From Saccharothrix sp. ST-888 (lineage in GTDB: Bacteria; Actinomycetota; Actinomycetes; Streptomycetales; Streptomycetaceae): a DNA stretch of 16,809 nucleotides. Every line of letters begins with the position of its first letter. Position 1 is the first letter of the stretch. The translations under genes were made by a program, and so were the position numbers. The notes below the pieces were generated by a model. It had not been told where the DNA came from. It did no database searches and was given only the letters and a program-made list of their open reading frames with translations. The stretch spans positions 1-16,809 of the forward strand of contig NZ_JYJF01000136.1 of NCBI RefSeq assembly GCF_000955975.1, in the 5' to 3' direction. Of the stretch, positions 7,194-14,247 are shown piece after piece.

Positions 7194-8161
7194 CTCGCTC
7201 CCTCGGCCCGGGGCCAGATCGCCAGCAGGGTGCGGTCGTCGTCGAAGGTCTCCCGGGTGAAGTCCAGCACGTGGCCGAGCCACAACGGCGGCGGCGGCGA
7301 GGCGAGTTGACGAGCGAACAGCTCCCCGACCCGGCCGTCGCCCTCGCCGAGCGGGTCGCCGAACCCGTCGGTGCCGACCAGCAGCGTCCACGGCTCGGCC
7401 AGCCGTCCGACGGCGGTCTCCGGCCGGTCGGGGACCAGGGGAAGCGGGGAGACCTCGTTGCTGACCAGCGGCGTGCCCGGTACGGCCTTGCCGCCGAACA
7501 GCGGGTGATAGCCGCCGCCGGCCCGGTCGAGGAGCCACGCCCCGGAGTCGCCGATCCGGAACACTTCGGCCTCCAGGGCGTCGCCCGCGGCACGGACCAC
7601 CCCCGCCACCAGGGTGGTCGCGTACAGCCGGGCCACCTCGGCCGCCTGCGGCGCGGCGACGCCGAGCCGCCACCGCGCCAGTTCGCGCAGCCGTTCCGCG
7701 GCGTGGGCCGCGACGTCGGCGCCGTCCAGCCGCTCCGCGCCCCGGTCGAGCAGGTGCAGGATGCGTTCGACGGCGGCCCGGCACGCCTCGACGGCGCCCT
7801 GGTGGGACTCGGCGGCGCTGGACACGCCGTCGGCGACCGCGAAGACGATGCTGCCGGTGGCCTCGTGCACGGCGGCGCGCGCCGCGTCCTGGCGCGGCTG
7901 CCGGTAGTAGCGGTGCTTGGCGCCGCGGACGGAGGCGAACCGCAGGGTGAGCCGGTCGGTGGACCAGCCCTCGCACTCGCTGTCGGGGAAGTCGAAGGCG
8001 TACTGGCTGGGCGGCCGGGCCTCGAACTCCAGGCCCGGCACGTCCACGGTGATCCGCTGCCACGGCACCGGCTCCGGCCCGGTCGCCGGGGGCGGCCCGG
8101 CGGGCCTCGGGGGCGCCGCCGGCGGCACGGGGTCCGGGTCGCCCCGGCGGGCGGGCGTCAC
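7190..8161 (-). CDS. PP2C-type serine/threonine phosphatase (TerY-P triad)
   Basis: A 323-residue soluble protein. After a Pro-rich N-terminus (1-32), the PP2C metal-binding motifs appear in order: RQDAA (90-94, Asp92), FAVADGVSS (107-115, Asp111), ATTLVAGVV (181-189), FRIGDSGAWL (201-210, Asp205), LLVGTDGFGD (260-269, Asp265) and the terminal DDDRTLLAIW (307-316). All expected acidic residues are present, so an active Mn/Mg-dependent phosphatase is likely. The start is a GTG at 8161 overlapping the vWA stop (GTGA), and its own stop overlaps the kinase start in the same way, so the three genes are translationally coupled. In TerY-P triads the phosphatase is thought to reverse phosphorylation by the neighbouring kinase. 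The actual substrate is unknown. Confidence 0.9.
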   Translation of the reverse strand: MTPARRGDPDPVPPAAPPRPAGPPPATGPEPVPWQRITVDVPGLEFEARPPSQYAFDFPDSECEGWSTDRLTLRFASVRGAKHRYYRQPRQDAARAAVHEATGSIVFAVADGVSSAAESHQGAVEACRAAVERILHLLDRGAERLDGADVAAHAAERLRELARWRLGVAAPQAAEVARLYATTLVAGVVRAAGDALEAEVFRIGDSGAWLLDRAGGGYHPLFGGKAVPGTPLVSNEVSPLPLVPDRPETAVGRLAEPWTLLVGTDGFGDPLGEGDGRVGELFARQLASPPPPLWLGHVLDFTRETFDDDRTLLAIWPRAEGAR

Positions 8162-8841
8162 CGGCCGACCTCGTCGATGGCCATGGTGAACTGGTCGGGC
8201 CGGTTCACCACCAGCTGCGGGTTGGCCGAGTTCAGGGCGTGTCCGGAGGCCACCAGGCTCATGGTGAGCGAGTGGAAGAACTCCGAGATCGCCCGGCCGA
8301 CGTCGGTTCCGGACTTGGCGAGGAAGGCGAACTCGGGGCGGGTCGCGACGTCGACCATGGTCTGCGCCCGGGCGTCGCCGAGACCGCAGGCGATGATGTT
8401 CGGCGCGGTCGGCGTGCGGTCCCGGTCGGTCAGCTCCGCGTGCGGCGCGTGCCAGGACGAGCCGTCGGTGGGCTGGCCGTCGCTGAGCAGGAAGACCACC
8501 GGGCGGTGCACCCGGTAGCCCTCGCCGCGCAGCCACTTCACGTCGCCGGGGATCCGCTGCAGCAGGTCCTCGAAGACGGCCCGGTAGTTGGTCACCCCGC
8601 GGATCACCAGCCGGGGCACCGTGGTCTCGGTGCGCATGTCGGCCACCGCGAGCCGGACCTGGACGTCGTCGGAGAAGCCCAGCACGGCCAGCCGGAGCTT
8701 GGCCGCGACCATCGGCTCCGCCCGCAGCCCCTCGCACAGCGACGCCACCCCGTCCCCCAGCTCCCGCTGGTACGGGGCCATCGAGCCAGACTCGTCGGCC
8801 ACCACGTAGGCCGGCAGCAGGACGCCCTTCGCCTCCGCCAT
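8158..8841 (-). CDS. TerY-like von Willebrand factor A domain protein (TerY-P triad)
   Basis: A 227-residue protein made almost entirely of one vWA domain. All parts of the metal-ion-dependent adhesion site are present: DESGS (Asp16, Ser18, Ser20), Thr84 in RGVTNY, and Asp121 in FLLSDGQPTDG. The segment NIIACGLGDA (148-157) and the C-terminal helices (FFHSLTMSLV) are typical of TerY/YegL-type proteins. These bind a divalent metal and mediate protein contacts in tellurite-resistance-related stress and conflict systems. The ATG at 8841 was chosen because GAGGGAGG lies about 11 bases upstream and the domain begins seven residues later; in-frame starts at 8850 (GTG) and 8907 are less well placed. 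It is the first gene of the seven-gene leftward operon, and its stop overlaps the phosphatase start. Confidence 0.88.
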   Translation of the reverse strand: MAEAKGVLLPAYVVADESGSMAPYQRELGDGVASLCEGLRAEPMVAAKLRLAVLGFSDDVQVRLAVADMRTETTVPRLVIRGVTNYRAVFEDLLQRIPGDVKWLRGEGYRVHRPVVFLLSDGQPTDGSSWHAPHAELTDRDRTPTAPNIIACGLGDARAQTMVDVATRPEFAFLAKSGTDVGRAISEFFHSLTMSLVASGHALNSANPQLVVNRPDQFTMAIDEVGR

Positions 8842-8988
8842 CGCAAACACCGCCTCCCTCAAGTTCACGCAACTGGTGTCGCGGACGGGGCGGCCCGGGC
8901 CGCGCAACGAGGTGCGCCGGGGGCCGCGGAACCGCTGTCCGCACCACCGATGCTGGCGTCGCGTCAGGCAAACGCACAGGTCACAGCG

Positions 8989-9006
8989 CCGGTCATATGT
9001 GACCGG
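8989..9006. promoter_or_regulatory. Perfect palindrome, candidate operator in the divergent promoter region
   Basis: CCGGTCA (8989-8995) and TGACCGG (9000-9006) form a perfect inverted repeat with 7-bp arms around TATG. Extra GGTCA half-sites flank it at 8979-8983 and 9005-9009. It lies between the divergent operons starting at 8841 and 9062 and overlaps the expected -35 zone of the rightward promoter. This is a typical binding-site architecture for a dimeric regulator. The XRE-type HTH protein encoded next door is the obvious candidate, but that is inference. Confidence 0.55.
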
Positions 9007-9016
9007 TCATCAGCGG

Positions 9017-9022
9017 TAGGCT
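9017..9022 (+). promoter_or_regulatory. Candidate -10 box for the HTH-NACHT gene
   Basis: TAGGCT at 9017-9022 matches the actinobacterial TAnnnT -10 pattern and lies 39 bases before the GTG start at 9062. The -35 element is not clear; the palindrome at 8989-9006 occupies that position. A GGGGGAAGGG ribosome site follows at about 9046-9055. Confidence 0.4.
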
Positions 9023-9061
9023 CGCCTCTGTTCTTTCGAATCTTCGGGGGAAGGGCGGGTC

Positions 9062-11398
9062 GTGGCGGAGACGCTCGGAGCACTGGTGCGGCAGTTACGG
9101 AAGCAGGCCGGTCTGACGCAGTTCCAGCTCGCCGAGCGGGCTGGGCTCGGCGAGAGCACCGTCCGCCGGATCGAGACCGACCGGCCCTTCGACCACCGGC
9201 TCGGCACCATCAACCGCATCGCGGACGCGCTCGACGCCGGCCCCGAGGACCGCCGCCGGCTGAGCGCCCTCAGTGGCGGCACCGTCCCGGAAGCCCCGGT
9301 GCCTCCACCGGAACCACCGCCGCCGCCCCGGGACCACGGCCCGCTCGCCGACGCCGCCGAGGAGCTGGCCCGCGAGAGCCGACAGCGCTGGCGCCGCGAG
9401 GAGGCCCAGCACCGGGTGCACCACCCGTTCGCACTGCCGGTGCGCTGGCAGCAGGTGTCGGCGGGGGTGGCCGACCAGTCGGCGAACGCCCACCTGCTGG
9501 CCCCCGGCGAGGCCCGCACCGAACCGGACCTCAGCGGCGACCTGCGGCGGGTCGCCGAGATCTACCGGCGCGTGCCGTCGGGCCGGCTGGTGGTCCTCGG
9601 CCGGGCCGGATCGGGCAAGTCGATCCTGGCGGTCCGGTTCGCCCTCGACCTGCTGGACGCCCGCACCCGCAACGAACGGGTGCCGGTGATCTTCAGCCTC
9701 GGCGCCTGGGACCCGACCACCGTGGCCCTGCGCGACTGGCTGATCGCCCGGCTGCTGCGCGACTACCCGCACCTGGCCCGGCGGGTCCCCAGCGGCAAGA
9801 CACTGGCCGCGGACCTGCTCGACGACGACCTCGTCCTCCCCGTCCTCGACGGGTTCGACGAACTCGCCGAAGACCTGCGCGCCCCGGCCCTCGAAGCACT
9901 CAACCTCTCCCAGCTGCCGCTCGTCCTGACCAGCCGGCACGCCGAGTTCACCGCCGCCGTCCGAGAGGCGCACGCCCCGCTGGCCGCCGCCGTCGTCCTG
10001 GAACTGCGCGACCTCGACCTCGACGACCTGCGCGGCTACCTGCCCCGGACCGACCCGGCCTTCCCCGGGCCCGCCGACACCGACGGGCAGGGCGCGACCT
10101 GGGAGGCCGTCCTCGACCCCGCCCGGACGGCGGAGAGCGCCGGCCGCGCCAACCTCGCCGCCGCGCTGCGCACCCCGCTGATGATCGCCCTCGCCCGCAC
10201 CATGTACAGCGACCACCCCGAACGGCGGCCGGGCGAACTCCTGGACACCGCCCGCTTCCCCGACCCCGAGGCGATCGAGGAGCACCTGCTGGCCGGGTTC
10301 GTCCCCGCCGTCTACCGCCCCCGTCCCACCGAACGGCTCGACACCGCCCACCGCCGACCCGGATCGTGGGACGCGGAACGCGCCGAACGCTGGCTCGGCC
10401 ACCTCGCCGACCACCTGACCCGGCTCGGCCGCGAACGGCAGGACCTCACCTGGTGGGAGGTCGGCACCGGCATGAGCCGCCTCTCCCGCACCGTGATCAT
10501 CGCCGTCCTGGCCGGCATCGCCTTCGGCGTCACCACCGCGATCGGCAACCTCCCCGTCGACCTGGTCGCCACCTCGCACAGCCTCCGGTTCGCCGTCGTC
10601 CGCGGCCTGCTGGTCGGCATCCTGCACGGCCTCGCCGCCGGCACACTCTTCGGACTCGTCTACTGGCACGCCTCCGCCCGCGCCGCCCTCAGACCCTCGC
10701 CGGTCCGTATGCGGCTCGGCATCGGCACCCCGACAACCCGCCGCAACGCCCGCATCCGGTTCCTGATCGGCCTGTTGGGCGGAGCGGCCGGCATGGCGCT
10801 GCTCATCCTGGTCGACGAAGGCCTGGTGGCCCCGCTCGGCCTCGCCGACGGACAGGGTGCCGGCCTCGCCGCCGGGCTTGTGTTCGTTGTGCCGATCGCC
10901 CTCTCGATCGGGCTGGTCTTCGGCCTGATCGCCCTGTTCGAGGCCCCGGTCCGCACCGAATCCGTCGTCAGTCCCGCCGACCTGCTGCACATCGACCGCC
11001 GCAACGTCGCCTACCACCTGCTCACCTGGACTCTCGTCCTCGGCATCGGCGTCGGTCTGGTCAACGGCATCGTGTACGGGCCGCTGCGCGGCTTCGAGGT
11101 CGGCCTGGTGTTCGGGCTGGAGGGCGCGTTCGGCGCCGGGCTCGGCTACGGACTGAGCCTGACCGCCTGGGGCCAGTGGGTGGCACTGGCCCGCATCTGG
11201 CTGCCGCTCACGGGCCAACTGCCCTGGGCAATGATCGCCTTCCTGGACGACGCCCACCAGCGCGGCGTGCTCCGCCAGGTCGGCGCGGTCTACCAGTTCC
11301 GCCACGCCTGGATCCAGAGCCACCTGAGCCGCAGCCACCAGCAGCGTCACGGCCGCGGACAGCGCCGACGCGACCACTCGACGGAAGGGGCACGATGA
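9062..11398 (+). CDS. XRE-HTH/NACHT NTPase with C-terminal membrane domain
   Basis: A 778-residue protein. Residues about 8-57 are an XRE-type helix-turn-helix (LRKQAGLTQFQLAERAGLG, then STVRRIE). Residues 77-92 are a Pro-rich linker. Residues about 170-330 are a NACHT-type STAND NTPase: Walker A GRAGSGKS (180-187), Walker B VLPVLDGFDELAE (258-270) and sensor LTSR (289-292). About six hydrophobic spans follow (near 477-496, 510-534, 566-583, 598-626, 653-672, 676-702). FRHAWIQSHL (746-755) is the C-terminal motif usual in these actinobacterial proteins. STAND NTPases switch by nucleotide-driven oligomerisation, and bacterial NACHT proteins include anti-phage factors. Here the HTH suggests DNA binding and the spans suggest a membrane effector. 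The start is GTG with GGGGGAAGGG upstream. Codon 12 (9095-9097) is a rare TTA. The stop overlaps the next start (ATGA). Defence function is inferred. Confidence 0.82.
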   Translation: MAETLGALVRQLRKQAGLTQFQLAERAGLGESTVRRIETDRPFDHRLGTINRIADALDAGPEDRRRLSALSGGTVPEAPVPPPEPPPPPRDHGPLADAAEELARESRQRWRREEAQHRVHHPFALPVRWQQVSAGVADQSANAHLLAPGEARTEPDLSGDLRRVAEIYRRVPSGRLVVLGRAGSGKSILAVRFALDLLDARTRNERVPVIFSLGAWDPTTVALRDWLIARLLRDYPHLARRVPSGKTLAADLLDDDLVLPVLDGFDELAEDLRAPALEALNLSQLPLVLTSRHAEFTAAVREAHAPLAAAVVLELRDLDLDDLRGYLPRTDPAFPGPADTDGQGATWEAVLDPARTAESAGRANLAAALRTPLMIALARTMYSDHPERRPGELLDTARFPDPEAIEEHLLAGFVPAVYRPRPTERLDTAHRRPGSWDAERAERWLGHLADHLTRLGRERQDLTWWEVGTGMSRLSRTVIIAVLAGIAFGVTTAIGNLPVDLVATSHSLRFAVVRGLLVGILHGLAAGTLFGLVYWHASARAALRPSPVRMRLGIGTPTTRRNARIRFLIGLLGGAAGMALLILVDEGLVAPLGLADGQGAGLAAGLVFVVPIALSIGLVFGLIALFEAPVRTESVVSPADLLHIDRRNVAYHLLTWTLVLGIGVGLVNGIVYGPLRGFEVGLVFGLEGAFGAGLGYGLSLTAWGQWVALARIWLPLTGQLPWAMIAFLDDAHQRGVLRQVGAVYQFRHAWIQSHLSRSHQQRHGRGQRRRDHSTEGAR

Positions 11399-12348
11399 GC
11401 GCCGAATCCCGTACGCACCGCCCGAGCAGGCGCACTCGGCGCGCGGCCGTTGCCGCGACCGCCACCGCTCTCGTCGGCGCCCTCGCCATCGCCCCCGCGG
11501 CCGCCCGGCCCGCCGCCCCCACCCTGCGCTACACCTGCGTCTTCCCGACCATCGGCGGACAGGCCATCACCGCCAGGATCTCCGCGGACATCCCCGCAAC
11601 CCTGCCGGCCGGCGAGTCCAGCCCGGCCTTCGCCATCCAGGCGGCCGCCACCGTCGAGGCCTCCTTCACCCTCGGCCTGCGCTACGTCCTCGGGGTGCGC
11701 ACCATCGAAGGTTCGGTCGACGCCGAGACCCGCGTCCTCGCCCCGCAGGGCGAGACCGCCGTCCCCGTCCACCTCACCATCACCCGCACCGCCGTCCCCG
11801 CCTCCGGCGCCTTCGAAATCCCCGCCACCGGCAACGCGCCCCGGCTCTCCTTCACCCACCCCGGCACCGGACGCGTGACCGCCGGCAACTTCACCCTCCA
11901 CCTCGTACCCAAGGACGCCGACGGCAACCTGGCCGGGCCCGGCCGGGTCGACGTCCCCTGCACCCTGAACGCAGGCCAGGACAACACCGTCGCCCCCTTC
12001 GAGGTCACCCCCGCGAAAGCCTCTCCCACTCCGTCCCCCACCGCCCCTCCGTCCGCCCCGGCCCCATCCTCCGCAAACCCGGCCACCACCCCGCCGGGAA
12101 CAGACGCCTCCGCCGTCGCAAGCACCGCCTCCGCCAGCATCAACCCGCCAGCTCCTCCACCGCCAGCGTCCGCCCCCACCACGTCCGCCCCCACCACAAC
12201 CGACGCCTCGCGGGCGCCAACCGCCCACCTCCAGGGCGCCGGCCTGGTCACCGCCGCGATCGCCGCAGCCATCGCCGCAGCCCTTGCCGCTGCCGCTGTC
12301 CTCCACCGGCGATCCAAACGCCGTGGAGCATCCGAGCCCTCAGCCTGA
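11395..12348 (+). CDS. DUF6801-type exported, membrane-anchored surface protein
   Basis: A 317-residue protein. Residues 1-38 are a signal peptide (RRTRR basic region, hydrophobic core, AAARPAA near the cleavage site). Residues about 44-203 are an all-beta domain of the DUF6801 type seen in Streptomyces secreted proteins: YTCVFPTIGGQAITARI, a run of beta-strand segments through FTLGLRYVLGVRTIEGSVDA, and DVPCTLNAGQ; Cys48 and Cys189 probably form a disulfide. Residues about 205-275 are a Pro/Thr/Ser/Ala wall-spanning linker. Residues about 282-303 are a membrane span followed by RRSKRR, giving an outside-facing C-terminal anchor. No clear LPxTG-like sorting motif is present. The ATG overlaps the stop of the HTH-NACHT gene, with GGAAGGGG four bases upstream, so the two are co-translated. 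Function is unknown; it could be the outer partner of the NACHT protein. Confidence 0.72.
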   Translation: MSAESRTHRPSRRTRRAAVAATATALVGALAIAPAAARPAAPTLRYTCVFPTIGGQAITARISADIPATLPAGESSPAFAIQAAATVEASFTLGLRYVLGVRTIEGSVDAETRVLAPQGETAVPVHLTITRTAVPASGAFEIPATGNAPRLSFTHPGTGRVTAGNFTLHLVPKDADGNLAGPGRVDVPCTLNAGQDNTVAPFEVTPAKASPTPSPTAPPSAPAPSSANPATTPPGTDASAVASTASASINPPAPPPPASAPTTSAPTTTDASRAPTAHLQGAGLVTAAIAAAIAAALAAAAVLHRRSKRRGASEPSA

Positions 12349-12412
12349 CCATCCGCGATACTCGGCCAAACCCGGCCCGACGAATGCTGCCGTTGTCGGA
12401 GCGCGCCGATAG

Positions 12413-12625
12413 CCCACGCAGCATCGACAGAAGCGGTGGGCCGTCGAGCGGACACTCTCCTGGCTCGCTGCCCACCGCCGACTGGCCCGCGACTACGAGA
12501 CCAGCCCGGCCCATTCCGAGACCATGATCCGCTGGGCGATGATCGGCATCATGCTTCGACGGCTCACCCTGCCAGGACCCGCGACCCGGCCGGGGCCGCA
12601 GCTCTTCTCGCAGCCCACCGCCTGA
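12413..12625 (+). pseudogene. IS5-family transposase 3' remnant
   Basis: A frame opening after a TAG at 12410-12412 and ending at TGA 12623-12625 reads KRWAVERTLSWLAAHRRLAR, then DYETSPAHSETMIRWAMIG and IMLRRLT. This is the C-terminal end of IS5-family DDE transposases, where the catalytic Glu sits in 'RWxVERTxxWLxxxRRLxxxYE'. Complete enzymes are about 250-300 residues, and the rest is absent. No terminal inverted repeats were found. The preceding 60 bases may hold a further frameshifted scrap. It is a dead insertion-sequence fragment immediately downstream of the DUF6801 gene. Confidence 0.75.
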
Positions 12626-12768
12626 TCCGTATCAACTTCGCGCCGAGAGCCGAGGAAGTCACGATCACTCCAGATAGTGCCAGCTACCAGCCGCCGCCCA
12701 ACCGCTCCCATTTGCCAGGCAGGCGCTTCACCGCGGACGTGAGGTCGCAGCGGACGACTGTCCACTCG

Positions 12769-12933
12769 TCACGCCCGCCCAGGCCCACTGTCCACCCCGT
12801 CCTCCAGGACGGCCTGCAGGCATTCGTCGATGCACTCGGCGAAGTCATCCTCGTCGAACCCCGGCCGTGCGTAAGCCTGCTGAGCATCTGATGGCAGGGC
12901 GAACGGGTCGTCCCGGTTGACGTGGCACCGCAC
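12769..12933 (-). CDS. Possible small acidic protein, unrecognised
   Basis: A 54-residue frame from GTG 12933 to TGA 12769-12771, starting 25 bases after the stop of the 270-residue gene on the same strand. It is acidic, with the segments RDDPFALPSDAQQAYARPGF and DEDDFAECIDECLQAVLEDG. Third codon positions are about 80% G or C, and the amino-acid mix looks like real protein. No ribosome site is obvious and no family is recognised. It could be a genuine small gene coupled to its upstream neighbour, or the 3' end of a truncated gene. Confidence 0.35.
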   Translation of the reverse strand: MRCHVNRDDPFALPSDAQQAYARPGFDEDDFAECIDECLQAVLEDGVDSGPGRA

Positions 12934-12958
12934 CAGACGCCGCTGAGGGGCGATGTGA

Positions 12959-13771
12959 TCAGGCCTCCACCGTGACGTGGACGGGCGTCATGTCGGCGCG
13001 GTACTGGACGGCCGGCCAGTAGCCGTCCATGAAGTAGCGGCTCTCGGGCTCACCGAAGTGGACTTCGAAGTCCCCCGAGCGGTAGACGACCAGCGTGTTC
13101 GGCGTCATGACCTCGGGGAAGCGGGCCTTCTCCTCCTCGGTTTCGTCACCCTCCGCGAACGTGGTCCAGATGAACTCCGTGCCGTCGCGGCGGATGCGTT
13201 CGAACTCGGCCACCAATCGGCGGGCGTGGGGCAGCAGTTCGGTGATCTTCTCCGGTCCGGCGCAGTCGAACCACATCTCCAGTTGCTGCCCCGCGGCTGT
13301 CACCGAGCTCGCGGCGATCCGGCCCTCCGCCCGGAGCTCGCCCAGCATCGGGTCGGTGTCCACGTGGAAGATGCGAGGCGGCAGCAGACCGTCCGGGAGC
13401 AGGCTCGTCGCCAGAAAGGCTTCTTCGACGTGCTCCTCGTGCCAGGGGTTGTATTTCTCGGCGATCACCTTGTAGCAGGCGATGAACTGCCGTGGCGTGC
13501 CGGTCACGAACCGCCCGTCGGCGCTGGTCAGGGTGAAGCGTTCGCTGTCGTGACCGATGTGGCGCACCTGGAACGACCTGGGCAACCGGACGAACATGGT
13601 GCTGCCGGGAAGGGCGACTGTTCCCGTCTGCGCTCCGTCGGCGGCGGTCCGGACCACGAACACGCTCGACAACCCGGGAGCGACGCACACGAGACCACCC
13701 GGTCCGACGACGCGTCTCAGCTCCTCCGCGTCGCCGTTCAGTGCCGATGCGATGATCCGACTGTTGGGCAT
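12959..13771 (-). CDS. Conserved-looking hypothetical protein (270 residues)
   Basis: A 270-residue soluble protein with no signal peptide or membrane span. The N-terminal half contains MPNSRIIASALNGDAEELRR (1-20), a small beta-rich section (GGLVCVAPGLSSVFVV, 25-40) and a segment around 93-115 (RQFIACYKVIAEKYNPW). The acidic C-terminal half ends LVVYRSGDFEVHFGEPES and YFMDGYWPAVQYRADM (227-261). The start ATG at 13771 has a strong GGGGGAGG six bases upstream, so the start is secure. I do not recognise the family. Its size, mixed alpha/beta character and position next to an Imm22-like gene and near a toxin operon would suit an immunity-type protein, but nothing in the sequence proves this. Confidence 0.7.
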   Translation of the reverse strand: MPNSRIIASALNGDAEELRRVVGPGGLVCVAPGLSSVFVVRTAADGAQTGTVALPGSTMFVRLPRSFQVRHIGHDSERFTLTSADGRFVTGTPRQFIACYKVIAEKYNPWHEEHVEEAFLATSLLPDGLLPPRIFHVDTDPMLGELRAEGRIAASSVTAAGQQLEMWFDCAGPEKITELLPHARRLVAEFERIRRDGTEFIWTTFAEGDETEEEKARFPEVMTPNTLVVYRSGDFEVHFGEPESRYFMDGYWPAVQYRADMTPVHVTVEA

Positions 13772-14247
13772 GGCATACCTCCCCCGATCCTCATCGACAG
13801 AACGGGGCTACGGTACTCCCATGCCGATCTCCGACCGACAGGGCGCCGGCTCCTGACGGATCTGGAACCAAGTCAGATCGACCGTCACACAAGGCACTTC
13901 ATCAGCGGGGACAACACGGTCGGCGACGCCCTGGCCGCCGCTGGGCCCGTCAGCCTTCGTCCTCCAGGCCCGGCGCCGGGTCGGATAGCGGGGTCCGACC
14001 AGGCGCGGGCCGTCACCGAGCGGAGGGTGGGTCCTCGCGGCGGCCTGCTTGATCAAGACCCACGGGCGGCATCCGAAGTAGGTCCAGTACCGCCCCCACC
14101 TTGTTCTATGCCTGTCGCACAGACTGGCCTGAGCCGGTCGGCTGACCCCTGCTCGCACCGACGTCACGCATTCAAGTTCAGTAAGAGGCCACTGTGATGT
14201 TCGCCGTGATCAACGAGTGGTTGTGACCGACCTGGAGTGGGAGACCT
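13772..14247. other. Non-coding or eroded stretch
   Basis: About 475 bases between two leftward genes. It holds the ribosome site and presumably the promoter of the 270-residue gene at its left end. Open frames exist on both strands (for example 13808-14167 on the minus strand) but show odd composition (many Arg, Pro, Cys and Trp), lower third-position GC and no recognisable motif. No tRNA-like cloverleaf, repeat or strong hairpin was seen. Confidence 0.4.

Noticed and set aside
5196..7310. Long plus-strand open frame opposite the kinase gene.
   Set aside because: It is a shadow frame with no motifs; the minus strand carries a clear kinase and cysteine repeats.
7194..8063. Upstream extension of the kinase frame.
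   Set aside because: It would overlap the whole phosphatase gene out of frame. The GTG at 7193 with a ribosome site and GTGA overlap is the natural start.
9095..11377. Long minus-strand open frame opposite the HTH-NACHT gene.
   Set aside because: It is a GC-driven mirror of the plus-strand gene, whose HTH, Walker and membrane features are unmistakable; the antisense frame has no recognisable domain.
8239..12348. A very long plus-strand open frame (over 1300 codons) running into the DUF6801 gene.
   Set aside because: Upstream of 11395 it is antisense to the vWA gene and out of frame with the HTH-NACHT gene, with Arg/Pro-rich nonsense composition. Only the part from 11395 onward is real.
13808..14167. 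A 119-codon minus-strand frame as a possible gene.
   Set aside because: Composition is unlike the neighbours, third-position GC is lower, and there is no ribosome site or recognised motif.
14140..14200. Possible tRNA or attachment site near TTCAAGTTCAG.
   Set aside because: No cloverleaf, acceptor stem or anticodon arm can be formed, and no matching direct repeat was found elsewhere in the window.
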